A DNA stretch of 64,000 nucleotides from Pseudomonas gozinkensis. GTDB taxonomy: Bacteria; Pseudomonadota; Gammaproteobacteria; Pseudomonadales; Pseudomonadaceae. The notes under the pieces are model-generated. The model made no database searches, was not told where the DNA came from, and saw nothing but the letters and a program-made list of their open reading frames with translations. Position 1 is the first letter of the stretch, and each line of letters begins with the position of its first letter. Positions 41,767 through 51,030 of this stretch are shown here, in pieces. The position numbers and the translations under genes are program-made. The stretch spans positions 2,258,501 to 2,322,500 of the forward strand of contig NZ_CP062253.1 in NCBI RefSeq assembly GCF_014863585.1, given 5' to 3'.

Positions 41767-44700
41767 ATGGTTGGCATTCACCACGCTCCGTCCCTGTTGA
41801 ACTGGCTGCTGTTGCTGGCCTCGATGCTCAGTGTCGAACTGGCCAGTGCCGCCGTGCGCTGCGAGCGCAACCTGGTGGCCAATGTGGTCGCCTTCGATCA
41901 ACCGTTGATGTTCAACCGCCTCGGTGCGCAGAACGTCAACGGGATGATGTTCGCGTTGCGCCGCGATGTGGTCGATGACCATGACGTCTCGCTGGCCTAC
42001 GGCGGCAGCGCGGTGCCGGGCAAAGTGTCGCTGCGTGCGGACAAGCGTCCACGGCCACTGGTGCTGCGGGTAGCCGCCGGTGATTGCCTGACGATCAATC
42101 TGCAGAACCTGCTCGATTACCAGGCCAACCCCAACAAGCACTTCGAAGGGCCTGAAGGCGAAGAAGAAGGTGAGGAGGGCATCGAGAACGCGGGCGGCGC
42201 GGAAGACTTCAAGGTCGACGAGCAGGTCGCCGACCGCCATGTCGGTTTCCAGGTCAACGGCCTGCAAGCGGTGAACAGCATCGATGATATTTCCTCCTAC
42301 ACCGGGCGTAACGCCAACACACTGGTGCCGCCGGGGGCGAGCCGTTCTTACGTCCTGTACGCCGAGCGCGAAGGAGCGTTTGCCGTCAGCAGCCGTGGCG
42401 CGACGTTCGGCGGGGAGGGCGCGGCCGGCAACGTCGCCAATGGCCTGTTCGGCCAGGTCGTGGTGGTGCCGAAGTCGGGACGCACCTATCGCAACACCCT
42501 CACCGAAGAAGAAATGCGTCTGGCAACCACCGGCCGCACACCGGCCGGTCACCCCATCGTCGATTACCAGGCCCGCTACCCGCAGCGCGAACCGTGGCTG
42601 CGTGAAGGCAAGGCCGGCACGCCGATCATCAGCATGGTCGACGGCAACGAAATCATCTCCAGCGAAAGCGACGCAATCGTCATGGGCAGCAACGCCGATG
42701 GCAGTTTTGCGCCCAACACCTATCCGCTGGAATCAGTGGGCAAACGCAACCCGGCGATCCCCAACCGCCTCGAGCCGTTTCGTGATTTCGCCTCGCAGTT
42801 CCAGGACGAAACCGCCGCCACCCAGGCATTCCCCGCCTACTGGGCCGACCCGGTCATGGCTCATGTGCTGGAGCCGACCCGCGACTCGTTCATGATCAAC
42901 TACGGTTCCGGCGGCATGGGCGCTGAAGTAGTCGCCAACCGCCTCGGCGTGGGTCCGATGCACGATTGCCTGTCGTGCGCCTACGAAGAATTCTTCCTCA
43001 GCTCGCACACCGTCGGCGACGTGGCGATGCTGGTGGACGTGCCGGCCAATACCGGGCTCGAGAACATCGCCCCCGGCCAGACACCCAGCGCCGATCAGGT
43101 CGGCGTCAAGGCCACCATGGCCCTGTATCCGTCAGAGCCATCGAACGTCAACCACAGCTACATCGGTGACTTCGTCAAATTCCGCAACACCCACAACGGC
43201 CACGAGCAACACATCTTTCACCTGCACGGCCATCAGTGGCTGTTCAACCCCAACGACGACAACTCCGATTACGTCGATGCCCAAGGCATCGGCCCCGGGG
43301 CCGGCTATACCTACGAAATCGCCAACGGCGGCTCCGGCAACCGCAACCGGGTGGCCGGCGATGCGATCTATCACTGCCACTTCTACCCGCATTTCGCCCA
43401 GGGCATGTGGTCCATGTGGCGGGTGCACGATGTGTTCGAAGAAGGCACCCGGCTGGAAGTCTCGCAACAGGGCGCCGATGGTTATCACAGCGAACCTTAC
43501 GCACTGCGCAGCGGTAAACCTGCCGCCGGTGCCCGCGCCTTGCCGGATGGCGAGATCATTGCCGGCACGCCGATTCCTGCCGTCGTGCCGCTGCCCGGCA
43601 AAGCCATGGCGCCGATGCCGGGCAAAGTGGTGGTGGTGCCGAAAATCGGTGAAACCCTGGTCGCCGGCCACGATGACGACGATGAGGAAGAAGAGGGCGA
43701 TGACGACGGCGAACACCACGGCGGTAACGGTGGATCGCAAGCCATTGGTTCCCTGGCATTGGTCGATCGCAGCGAAGCCAACCGCAACGCCGACGGCAGC
43801 CTGAAAAACCCTGGCTATCCATTCTGGATCGGCGGCATGGAAAGTTCGGTGGGTCAGCGTCCGCCAACCCCACCGCTGGACATGCTCGATGCGGCCACCG
43901 CGCAATCGTTGAAAGCCAGCGGCAAAGCGCTGTGGGCCAACCTCGATCCGAATCAGTCCGGAGGCTGGGATGGCGGCTTGCAGCGTCATGCCCTCGACGG
44001 GGTGGCGGCCGGAGGCGAGGCGCACACCGTGACCACCTCGCTGGACTTCTCCAAGGAAGTCACCCGCGCCAAACCGATTTACCTGCCGGAAGAAGGCACT
44101 GAAGTGGAACAGGCCGCGATGGCGTTCCACGCGAAAAAGGATCACCCGAGCTTTGCCCTGCTGCCCGGCAATCAGATCGTGGCCAAGGCCTTCCGCACCA
44201 ACGGCGCTCTGCCGATGGCCGGCGCGCCGTACTACGAACCGTGCATGGACGACCGGCAAAAACGCCTGACCAGCAGCGCCGGCACCGGTGAGTTCGCCAG
44301 CGGCGACCGGTTGGACGGCATGTCCTTTGTTGGCGCCTCGACCTTCACCGCCGACCGTCCGCGTGTCTACAAGGCCGCCAACATTCAGTTCGATGCGGTC
44401 TACAACAAGGTCGGCTATCACTTCCCGCAAGCCCGGATTCTGGCGCTGTGGGAAGACGCCTGGCCGGTGATCACCAAGCAGCGTCCGCCAGAGCCGCTGG
44501 TGATGCGCATGAACACCTTCGACTGCGTGCAATACCAGCAAACCAACCTGGTACCCGCCACCTACGAGATGGACGACTATCAGGTGCGCACGCCGACCGA
44601 CGTGATCGGCCAGCACATTCACCTGCCGAAGTGGGACCTGACGTCTGCCGACGGTTCTTCCAACGGCTGGAACTACGAGGACGGCGTGCTCTCCCCAGGC

Positions 44701-47613
44701 GCCGTTCAGGAACGTATTCACGCGATCCGCGAATTCAACCAGTGCGAGGGCACCGACCCGCGCGACGGCACCCAGGCCTGCCCGAAAGCCAAGGCGCATC
44801 CGTTCTTCGGTCAGTTCGGGCGCAGTGACTGGATGGGCGCGCGCACGGCCATGCAACGCTGGTTCGTCGACCCGGTGGTCAACGCCAAAGGCGTGGATCG
44901 GGGGCTGGGCACCATCTTCACCCACGACCACCTCGGCCCATCGACTCACCAGCAGATCGGGCTGTATGCCACGGTGCTGGCCGAGCCGGCCGGTTCCACC
45001 TGGTTCCACGCCGAAACCGGCGAGCCTCTGTACAGCGGCGCGCGGCAGGACGGCGGGCCGACTTCATGGCAGGCGGTGATCAACACCGGCGACCTCGACG
45101 GCGACGGCAAGAACGACAGCTTCCGTGAGTTCTTCCTCGAATACAGCGACTTCCAGCACGCCTATGAAGCCGGTGTGTACGTGGGCGCCGGCCCCAACGG
45201 CGTGCCGAACCCGCAAGCTTTCCCGGCCACGGCCGACAGCTTCCGCTACGCGATCAACCCGCCGGTGCGCAACAACGCCAGCACCCTGCTCGAGGGCGTG
45301 CTGGAAGTGCAGGGCGGTCAGGTGCCGGGCTGCCCGAGCCGGCCTTGCCCGCAAGCGATCTCCGTGGATGATCCGGGCATGTTCGTCGTCAACTATCGAA
45401 ACGAGCCGCTGGCCCTGCGGGTCTACGACCCGAACAAGGTCGGCCCGGACGGCAAGCGCGGCATGCAGGCCGACGGCCTCGGCGGTGATCTGGCGTACGC
45501 CATGCAAAGCCGCACCGACCGCGCGATTCCGGCGATGAACCTGGCACCGAACCTGGTGACGGCCGCCACCGGCCCGACTGGCGGCACCACGCTGTTCCCG
45601 CCGCACATCAACAAGGGCGGCAGCGAGCCGGGCGATCCGTTCACCCCGATGCTGCGTACCTACACCGGCGACAACGTGCGCCTGCGGGTGCATGCCGGCG
45701 GCCACGAGGAAGAGCACAACGTCACCCTGCATGGCGTGAAATGGCTGCAGAGCGGTTCCGGTTTCGGCAACAGCTCCAACTCTGGCTGGCGCGCCTCGCA
45801 GATGATCGGCATCTCCGAACAGATGGGCTTCATCGCACCTGTGTCGATGCTGTCCAGCTCTGCGGCGACCACCGGTGACTATCTGTACTCGATGGACGCT
45901 TCGATCGAAGGCTACTGGAGCGGGATCTGGGGCGTGATGCGCAACTACACGGCCAAACGCAATGACCTGTTCGCCATCCCCAACAACCCGAGCCCGGCCG
46001 GCATGCGCAACACCGTGGCGTTCGAAGGCAGTTGCCCACGGATCAGCGCCAACCCCAACGGCATCGGCACCCGGCCGACGGTGCAGCGCAACTATGAAGT
46101 GGTCGCCGCGCTGGCCAACGACATCCTCGGCAATTCGCTGGGCCTGAGCATCGGCGATTCGGCCGGGCTCGGTCAGCATGTCGGCGGGCCGCTGAATCCG
46201 GCGGGCGGCACCCTGGTGCTGAACTCGCGCACGGTGAGCATCCCGCAAGTGACCGTGACCGATCCGGAGGACGGCGAGACCATCACCATTGGTGGCCAGA
46301 GCGGGCCGCTGCATGATCCGACGGCGATCCTGTACGTGCGCAAATCCGACCTCGATCCGGTCAGTGGCAAGCTCAAACCCGGCATTCCGGTCGAACCGCT
46401 GGTGCTGCGCGCAGCGGCCGGGGACTGCATCAACATCACCCTGGAAAACCGGCTGCCGAGCGTGATGCCGGACCTGACCCAGACCGCGGTGATGCAAGGC
46501 ATGGTCAAGCGCGACCGCAACAGCGGCCTGGGCTCGACCACGTTCAGCAACAACCTGATGCGGCCGTCCAGCCACGTGGGGCTGCACGCCCAACTGCTGG
46601 CCTACGACATCACCAAATCCGACGGTGCCAACGTCGGCGCCAACCCGATCCAGACCGTGCCACCACGGGTGGGCAGCAGCGGCGCCTACCCGACCCGTAC
46701 CTATCAGTACTACGCCGGGCACCTGGAGCGTGAAGGCAAACCGGTGACTCAACTGGGCCGCAGTGTCGACAACATCAACGCCACGGCCGTGGAGTTCGGT
46801 GGCCTGAACATCACCCCGGCGGATGTGATCAAGCAGCCGCAAAAAGGCCTGGGTGGTGCGATGAGCATCCTGCCGATCGGCGCGACCTGGGTCGACGATG
46901 CGCGCAAGGTCAACGCCACGGTCACCGCACCGGGGCAGACGACTTACCGCGACTTCGCGATGGTCTGGCACAAGGCGCTGAACACCCGCTGGGCCAATGG
47001 CCGGCCGGTCGAAGGCATCGCTGCCGAGGGCTTCGGTGTGCCGACCGATCCGCAGGATAACTCGAGCATGGCGATCAACTACAAGACCGAACCGCTGTGG
47101 TATCGCTTCGGTCTCGCCCCGGATGCGCCGTTCGGCCATGCCGATGGCGCGGGTTACGGCGACATGACCAACGCGCACATGGCCTACAGCAATGCACTGG
47201 TGGGGGGCGATCCGCAGACGCCGGTGCTGTATGCCAAACCAGGCCAGCCGTTCCGCACGCACATCCTGATGCCGAGCGGCGGCAGTCGCGGCACGACGTT
47301 CCAGCTCGACGGACACGTCTGGTCGCTCAACCCGTTCCAGGCCGAGAAGAGCGACACCGGCGGCTACCCGATGGGCACGCCGGGCGTGGGTTCGGTGCGC
47401 TTCGGCTACAACCCGATGTCGATGTACATCGGCGCTCACGAGAGCGTCCTGCCGGCGGCGCACTTCAGCTTCATGATCCCGAGCGCCGGGGGCAGCAACG
47501 CGATACCGGGGGACTACCTGTTCCGCGATTACGCGGCCTATGGCAACACCTCGGGACTGTGGGGATTGCTGCGGGTGACCAATGAGCCGGAGCCGGCGCC
47601 GCCTGCTCAGTAG
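41767..47613 (+). CDS. mnxG: Giant multicopper oxidase, MnxG-type manganese oxidase
   Basis: One thousand nine hundred and forty-eight residues with signal peptide (to about 28). Copper sites are visible: HIFHLHGHQW (residues 482-491) and YHCHFYPHFAQGMW with type 1 ligands His536, Cys537, His542 and Met547. Further His sites are GQHIHLPKWD (948-957) and THDHLGPSTHQ (1052-1062), and TLHGVKW near 1321. Two later segments, GDYLYSMDASIEGYWSGIWG and GDYLFRDYAAYGNTSGLWG, sit where HCH motifs would be but lack them, so several cupredoxin domains are degenerate. Acidic inserts (about 130-146 and 636-652) are notable. It would oxidise Mn(II) to Mn oxides at the cell surface after export. The name rests on recognised resemblance to the P. 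putida GB-1 protein. Confidence 0.88.
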   Translation: MVGIHHAPSLLNWLLLLASMLSVELASAAVRCERNLVANVVAFDQPLMFNRLGAQNVNGMMFALRRDVVDDHDVSLAYGGSAVPGKVSLRADKRPRPLVLRVAAGDCLTINLQNLLDYQANPNKHFEGPEGEEEGEEGIENAGGAEDFKVDEQVADRHVGFQVNGLQAVNSIDDISSYTGRNANTLVPPGASRSYVLYAEREGAFAVSSRGATFGGEGAAGNVANGLFGQVVVVPKSGRTYRNTLTEEEMRLATTGRTPAGHPIVDYQARYPQREPWLREGKAGTPIISMVDGNEIISSESDAIVMGSNADGSFAPNTYPLESVGKRNPAIPNRLEPFRDFASQFQDETAATQAFPAYWADPVMAHVLEPTRDSFMINYGSGGMGAEVVANRLGVGPMHDCLSCAYEEFFLSSHTVGDVAMLVDVPANTGLENIAPGQTPSADQVGVKATMALYPSEPSNVNHSYIGDFVKFRNTHNGHEQHIFHLHGHQWLFNPNDDNSDYVDAQGIGPGAGYTYEIANGGSGNRNRVAGDAIYHCHFYPHFAQGMWSMWRVHDVFEEGTRLEVSQQGADGYHSEPYALRSGKPAAGARALPDGEIIAGTPIPAVVPLPGKAMAPMPGKVVVVPKIGETLVAGHDDDDEEEEGDDDGEHHGGNGGSQAIGSLALVDRSEANRNADGSLKNPGYPFWIGGMESSVGQRPPTPPLDMLDAATAQSLKASGKALWANLDPNQSGGWDGGLQRHALDGVAAGGEAHTVTTSLDFSKEVTRAKPIYLPEEGTEVEQAAMAFHAKKDHPSFALLPGNQIVAKAFRTNGALPMAGAPYYEPCMDDRQKRLTSSAGTGEFASGDRLDGMSFVGASTFTADRPRVYKAANIQFDAVYNKVGYHFPQARILALWEDAWPVITKQRPPEPLVMRMNTFDCVQYQQTNLVPATYEMDDYQVRTPTDVIGQHIHLPKWDLTSADGSSNGWNYEDGVLSPGAVQERIHAIREFNQCEGTDPRDGTQACPKAKAHPFFGQFGRSDWMGARTAMQRWFVDPVVNAKGVDRGLGTIFTHDHLGPSTHQQIGLYATVLAEPAGSTWFHAETGEPLYSGARQDGGPTSWQAVINTGDLDGDGKNDSFREFFLEYSDFQHAYEAGVYVGAGPNGVPNPQAFPATADSFRYAINPPVRNNASTLLEGVLEVQGGQVPGCPSRPCPQAISVDDPGMFVVNYRNEPLALRVYDPNKVGPDGKRGMQADGLGGDLAYAMQSRTDRAIPAMNLAPNLVTAATGPTGGTTLFPPHINKGGSEPGDPFTPMLRTYTGDNVRLRVHAGGHEEEHNVTLHGVKWLQSGSGFGNSSNSGWRASQMIGISEQMGFIAPVSMLSSSAATTGDYLYSMDASIEGYWSGIWGVMRNYTAKRNDLFAIPNNPSPAGMRNTVAFEGSCPRISANPNGIGTRPTVQRNYEVVAALANDILGNSLGLSIGDSAGLGQHVGGPLNPAGGTLVLNSRTVSIPQVTVTDPEDGETITIGGQSGPLHDPTAILYVRKSDLDPVSGKLKPGIPVEPLVLRAAAGDCINITLENRLPSVMPDLTQTAVMQGMVKRDRNSGLGSTTFSNNLMRPSSHVGLHAQLLAYDITKSDGANVGANPIQTVPPRVGSSGAYPTRTYQYYAGHLEREGKPVTQLGRSVDNINATAVEFGGLNITPADVIKQPQKGLGGAMSILPIGATWVDDARKVNATVTAPGQTTYRDFAMVWHKALNTRWANGRPVEGIAAEGFGVPTDPQDNSSMAINYKTEPLWYRFGLAPDAPFGHADGAGYGDMTNAHMAYSNALVGGDPQTPVLYAKPGQPFRTHILMPSGGSRGTTFQLDGHVWSLNPFQAEKSDTGGYPMGTPGVGSVRFGYNPMSMYIGAHESVLPAAHFSFMIPSAGGSNAIPGDYLFRDYAAYGNTSGLWGLLRVTNEPEPAPPAQ

Positions 47614-47645
47614 CTGGAATGCGATGGATCGGTGAGTGCAAAACC

Positions 47646-47766
47646 TTGTGGGAGCTGCGGTTCGACGGTTCGACTTGCCAGCGATTGGGAGCAACTCGGT
47701 TCTGGATGGTGTGGCTGAAGCCCGCTATTGCGGGCAAGTCGAAACGTCGAACCGCAGCTCCCACAG
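47646..47766. repeat. REP-like element with 33-bp stem
   Basis: TGTGGGAGCTGCGGTTCGACG continued by GTTCGACTTGCC is followed 53 bases later by its reverse complement, with one mismatch in 33. The ends are the usual pseudomonad REP (GTGGGAGC). The 192-base gap between mnxG and the propeller gene consists almost only of this element, which may reduce transcription or protect mnxG mRNA. Confidence 0.88.
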
Positions 47767-47805
47767 GACCGAGTTGTCGGGGAAAGGTTTGTAGGGGAGA
47801 GAGGT

Positions 47806-49728
47806 ATGAACAGGATCATCAACATCATCGGCGTCTGCCTGCTGGCGATGGCCGGCGCGTTGCTCACGCTGAGCGAGATTGCCCTGGCGCAAACCGGCAC
47901 CGGGCAGGTGCTGACCCGCGACGGCGTGTCGATCGCCTTCGACCTGAAGCCGCTGGCCAGCGACGGCCAGTTGCGTGAGGGCGAGTTCGCCGACGTGCAG
48001 TTTCGCGTCACCGATGGCGCATCCGGCCAGCCGTTGTCCGGTGTGGCACCGGGGGCGTGGATCGATCCGCAAGCCATCGCCGCCGATCAGGCCCAGGGCC
48101 GTGACCAGAGCTGCAAGTCGCGGGTCGGCACGTTCCTCAAATCCAATATCGGCGCGCGGCCGTTGCTCGACCTCAACAGCTATTTCCTGCTGGTGATGAA
48201 CCGCGATGCCAGCGTTTCGGTGGTCGATCCGTCAGTTTCGGTCGGCGGTATCACCAGCACCCTGGCGCGGATCGAACTCAAGCAGTCGCCGATGGACTGG
48301 GTCACGCCCAAGGACAACAAAAAGGTCTTCGTGTCGATGCCGACGGCGGGGGAAGTGGCGGTGATCGACAGCGAGCAATTCAAGGTCATCGACTCGGTGG
48401 CCGCCGGCAGCCAACCGGTGCGGGTCGCTCTGCAACCGGATGAGCGCCTGCTGTGGGTCGGCAACAACGCAAGCACGGCTGAAGAGTCCGGCGTTACGGT
48501 GATCGACACCCAGAGCCTCAAACCGCTGAAACACCTGGCGACCGGTCGCGGCCACCACGAAATCACGTTCAGCAAGGACAGCCGTTTCGCCTTCGTCAGC
48601 AACCGCGACGACGGCACCCTGAGCGTCATCGACATTGCCAGCCTGAGCCTGCTGCAACAGGTCAAGACCGGTGCCAGCCCGTTGTCGGTGGCGTATTCGC
48701 CGTTGTCCGGCGCGGTGTACGTGGCCGATGGCAAGGACGGCACCGTCACCGTGATCGACAGCAACAGCCGCGCCGTACGCCGGGTGATCAAGCTGCAACA
48801 GGGCCTCGGCCCGATGGGCTTCAGCGCCGACGGCCGTTTTGGCGTGGTGCTCAACACGCTGGAAAACCGCGCCACGGTCATCGACGCGGCCAACGATTCG
48901 GCGATCCATGACCTGGAAGTTTCGGCCGAACCCTATCAAGTGGTGTTCACCCAGGCCTATGCCTACGTGCGCGGACTGGCCTCGCCGAAAGTCACCATGA
49001 TCAACCTGTCTTCGCTCGGCGAAGGGCGTCAGCCGATTACTCAAGGTTTTGAAGCCGGGCCACAGCCGCCACGGCTGGCCGGGGATCTGCCGCTGGCGTC
49101 GAGCCTCGCGGTATCGCGCGATGACAACGCGGTGTTCGTGGTCAACCCGGTGGACAACACCACCTATTTCTACGCCGAAGGCATGAACGCGCCGATGTCC
49201 GGTTATCCCAACCGGGGGCAGATCGCCCGCGCGGCGATGGTGATCGACCGCAGCCTGCGCGAAGTCTCGCCGGGGCTTTACAGCGCCCGGGTCAAGCTGC
49301 CGGCGGCGGGGCGCTTCGACGTGGCGTTCCTGCTCAACCAGCCGAACATCATTCATTGCTTCAGCGCCCAGGTGGCGTCCGACGGCGCGCCTGAAAAACA
49401 CCTGGGCGCGGCAAAAGTCGAGTTCCTGCTGGACAAGACTGCCGTGGCCCTCAACGACCCGTACGTGGTGCGCTTTCGCATCGTCCAGGGCAAACAGAAA
49501 ATCCAGCGCAGCGGCGTGAGCGACGTGCAGTTGCGCTACTTCCTTGCGCCGACTTCCCGGCCCCGCGAAGTGGCCGCACGGGAAGTCGCCGACGGCGTGT
49601 ACGAAGCGCCGGTGACCCTCGACCGCAGCGGCGCCTGGTACCTGCATGTGCGCGCGGCCTCGCTGGGCGCCGGTTTCGACGACAAGACATTTGCCAGTGT
49701 CCGGGTGCTGCCCGGCCAGACTCAGTGA
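47806..49728 (+). CDS. Exported YncE-type beta-propeller protein of the Mn locus
   Basis: Predicted 640 residues from the ATG at 47806 (GGGGAGAGAGGT before it); signal peptide ending LAQ near residue 27. A first small domain (TRDGVSIAFDLKPLASDGQLREGEFADVQFRVTDGASGQPL) is followed by a seven-bladed YncE-like propeller (about 130-470). Its repeats include FVSNRDDGTLSVIDIASL and VYVADGKDGTVTVIDSNSRAV. A C-terminal Ig-like domain (VEFLLDKTAVALNDPYVVRFRIV...GAWYLHVRAAS) completes it. It could be a periplasmic partner of the oxidase or a metal/haem-binding scaffold; no catalytic residues can be named. Cotranscribed with the SCO genes (13-base gap). Confidence 0.85.
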   Translation: MNRIINIIGVCLLAMAGALLTLSEIALAQTGTGQVLTRDGVSIAFDLKPLASDGQLREGEFADVQFRVTDGASGQPLSGVAPGAWIDPQAIAADQAQGRDQSCKSRVGTFLKSNIGARPLLDLNSYFLLVMNRDASVSVVDPSVSVGGITSTLARIELKQSPMDWVTPKDNKKVFVSMPTAGEVAVIDSEQFKVIDSVAAGSQPVRVALQPDERLLWVGNNASTAEESGVTVIDTQSLKPLKHLATGRGHHEITFSKDSRFAFVSNRDDGTLSVIDIASLSLLQQVKTGASPLSVAYSPLSGAVYVADGKDGTVTVIDSNSRAVRRVIKLQQGLGPMGFSADGRFGVVLNTLENRATVIDAANDSAIHDLEVSAEPYQVVFTQAYAYVRGLASPKVTMINLSSLGEGRQPITQGFEAGPQPPRLAGDLPLASSLAVSRDDNAVFVVNPVDNTTYFYAEGMNAPMSGYPNRGQIARAAMVIDRSLREVSPGLYSARVKLPAAGRFDVAFLLNQPNIIHCFSAQVASDGAPEKHLGAAKVEFLLDKTAVALNDPYVVRFRIVQGKQKIQRSGVSDVQLRYFLAPTSRPREVAAREVADGVYEAPVTLDRSGAWYLHVRAASLGAGFDDKTFASVRVLPGQTQ

Positions 49729-49741
49729 CGAGGAAAAGACC

Positions 49742-50392
49742 ATGAACCGATTTGCATCCCGTGGCCTGCTGACCCTGTGCCTGTTGGCCGTCGGTATCCA
49801 GCAGGCCAGCGCCCACTCGGCGGACGAGCATGCCGGGCATACCGCACCGGCCGCCAACAGCCAGGAGCACGCTCAGGTCAAGTTCGCCGACGTGCCGCTG
49901 CTCGACCAGAACGGCAAGACCGTGCACCTGGAGCAGGATCTGGTGCACAACAAAATCGTCGTCATGAGTTTCATCTACACCAGTTGCACCACGGTCTGCC
50001 CGGTGGTCTCGTCGATCATGGGCAAGGTGCAGAAACAGCTCGGTGCCCGGGTCGGGACGGAAGTGCAACTGGTGTCGATCAGCATCGACCCGCAGCGCGA
50101 CGACCCGAAACGTCTGCAGGATTACGCCCGCACCTTCCAGAAGGGCCCGGGCTGGAGCTGGCTCACCGGGTCGCCGCAGTCGATCACCGCCACCCTCAAG
50201 GGCCTCGGCAGTTTCAGCGGCGACTTCAAGAATCATCAGCCATTGATCCTCGTCGGTGACGGCAACAGTCGCCACTGGACGCGTTATTACGGCTTCACCG
50301 ATCCGGCACTGCTGGCCAAAGAGGTCGAGAAACTCAGCGGCCTGCGCACCCACGCCAAACACACCGCGATTGCCATGGAGCAACAACCATGA
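49742..50392 (+). CDS. SCO1/SenC copper chaperone 1
   Basis: Two hundred and sixteen residues from the ATG at 49742 (GAGGAAAAG ahead). N-terminal signal peptide or anchor, then thioredoxin-like fold with copper-binding Cys82-T-T-V-Cys86 in FIYTSCTTVCPVVSSIM, followed by QLVSISIDPQRDDPKRLQDYA. The usual third ligand His in a VDH-type loop is replaced by VGDGNSRHW, so the His is displaced. SCO proteins deliver Cu(I) to oxidases and here probably to MnxG. The end overlaps the next SCO gene by 4 bases (ATGA). Confidence 0.93.
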   Translation: MNRFASRGLLTLCLLAVGIQQASAHSADEHAGHTAPAANSQEHAQVKFADVPLLDQNGKTVHLEQDLVHNKIVVMSFIYTSCTTVCPVVSSIMGKVQKQLGARVGTEVQLVSISIDPQRDDPKRLQDYARTFQKGPGWSWLTGSPQSITATLKGLGSFSGDFKNHQPLILVGDGNSRHWTRYYGFTDPALLAKEVEKLSGLRTHAKHTAIAMEQQP

Positions 50393-51021
50393 GAACCCTG
50401 GACTGGATCACCCTGACGGTTTGTTTCTGGATTTTCAGCGCCATGGCCCTGGCTCACGAAGGCCACGAGCAACCCGCACCGGCAACGGCCAGCGCTGCTG
50501 CGGCTCCGGCGCCGGCGAAAGGCACCCACGATGCGAAAACCTGGTTCACCGACACCCCGTTGCTCGACCAGCACGGCGACGTCCAGCGCTTCTACAGCGA
50601 TGCGCTGCACAACCGTGTGGTGCTGCTCAACGTGATCTTCACCAGTTGCAATGACGCCTGCCCGCTGATCACCCGCAAGCTCAAGGAAGTCCGCGAGCTG
50701 CTGGGCGACAAGGCCGACGGCATCACCTTCATTTCCCTTACCAGTGATCCGCTGCGCGATACGCCGGCGGTGCTCAAGGCTTACACCTTGAAGCAGGGCG
50801 CCGATGACCCTCACTGGCTTTTCCTTACCGGCGACAAGGCGCAGATGGACCTGGTGCTGGGCCGCATCGGGCAGATCGTACCGACGCCCGAGCAGCACTC
50901 GACCCAGTTGATCGTCGGCGATGTGGCCAACAAACGCTGGAGCAAAATCCGTCCCGACGCCCCGGCCGCCGCCATTGCCCAGCGCTTGCAGCTGCTGACA
51001 ATGCCCGTGGCTGGCCGCTGA
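50389..51021 (+). CDS. SCO1/SenC copper chaperone 2
   Basis: Two hundred and ten residues. The signal peptide ends at ALAHEGHEQ, an Ala/Pro-rich linker follows, then thioredoxin-like fold with Cys87-N-D-A-Cys91 in VIFTSCNDACPLITRKL. TPEQHSTQLIVGD carries a plausible ligand His. It begins in the stop codon of the first SCO gene, so expression is coupled. Two different SCO proteins suggest separate copper-loading steps for the many copper sites of MnxG, or one redox partner and one chaperone; this is inference. Confidence 0.93.
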   Translation: MRTLDWITLTVCFWIFSAMALAHEGHEQPAPATASAAAAPAPAKGTHDAKTWFTDTPLLDQHGDVQRFYSDALHNRVVLLNVIFTSCNDACPLITRKLKEVRELLGDKADGITFISLTSDPLRDTPAVLKAYTLKQGADDPHWLFLTGDKAQMDLVLGRIGQIVPTPEQHSTQLIVGDVANKRWSKIRPDAPAAAIAQRLQLLTMPVAGR

Positions 51022-51030
51022 GTCCGCGCC

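Noticed and set aside
43132..45009. 625-codon open frame on the minus strand inside mnxG
   Set aside because: Same reason: shadow of mnxG with no start signal.
45064..47694. 876-codon open frame on the minus strand inside mnxG
   Set aside because: Antisense shadow of the GC-rich mnxG gene; His/Arg/Val-rich composition typical of such frames and no domain.
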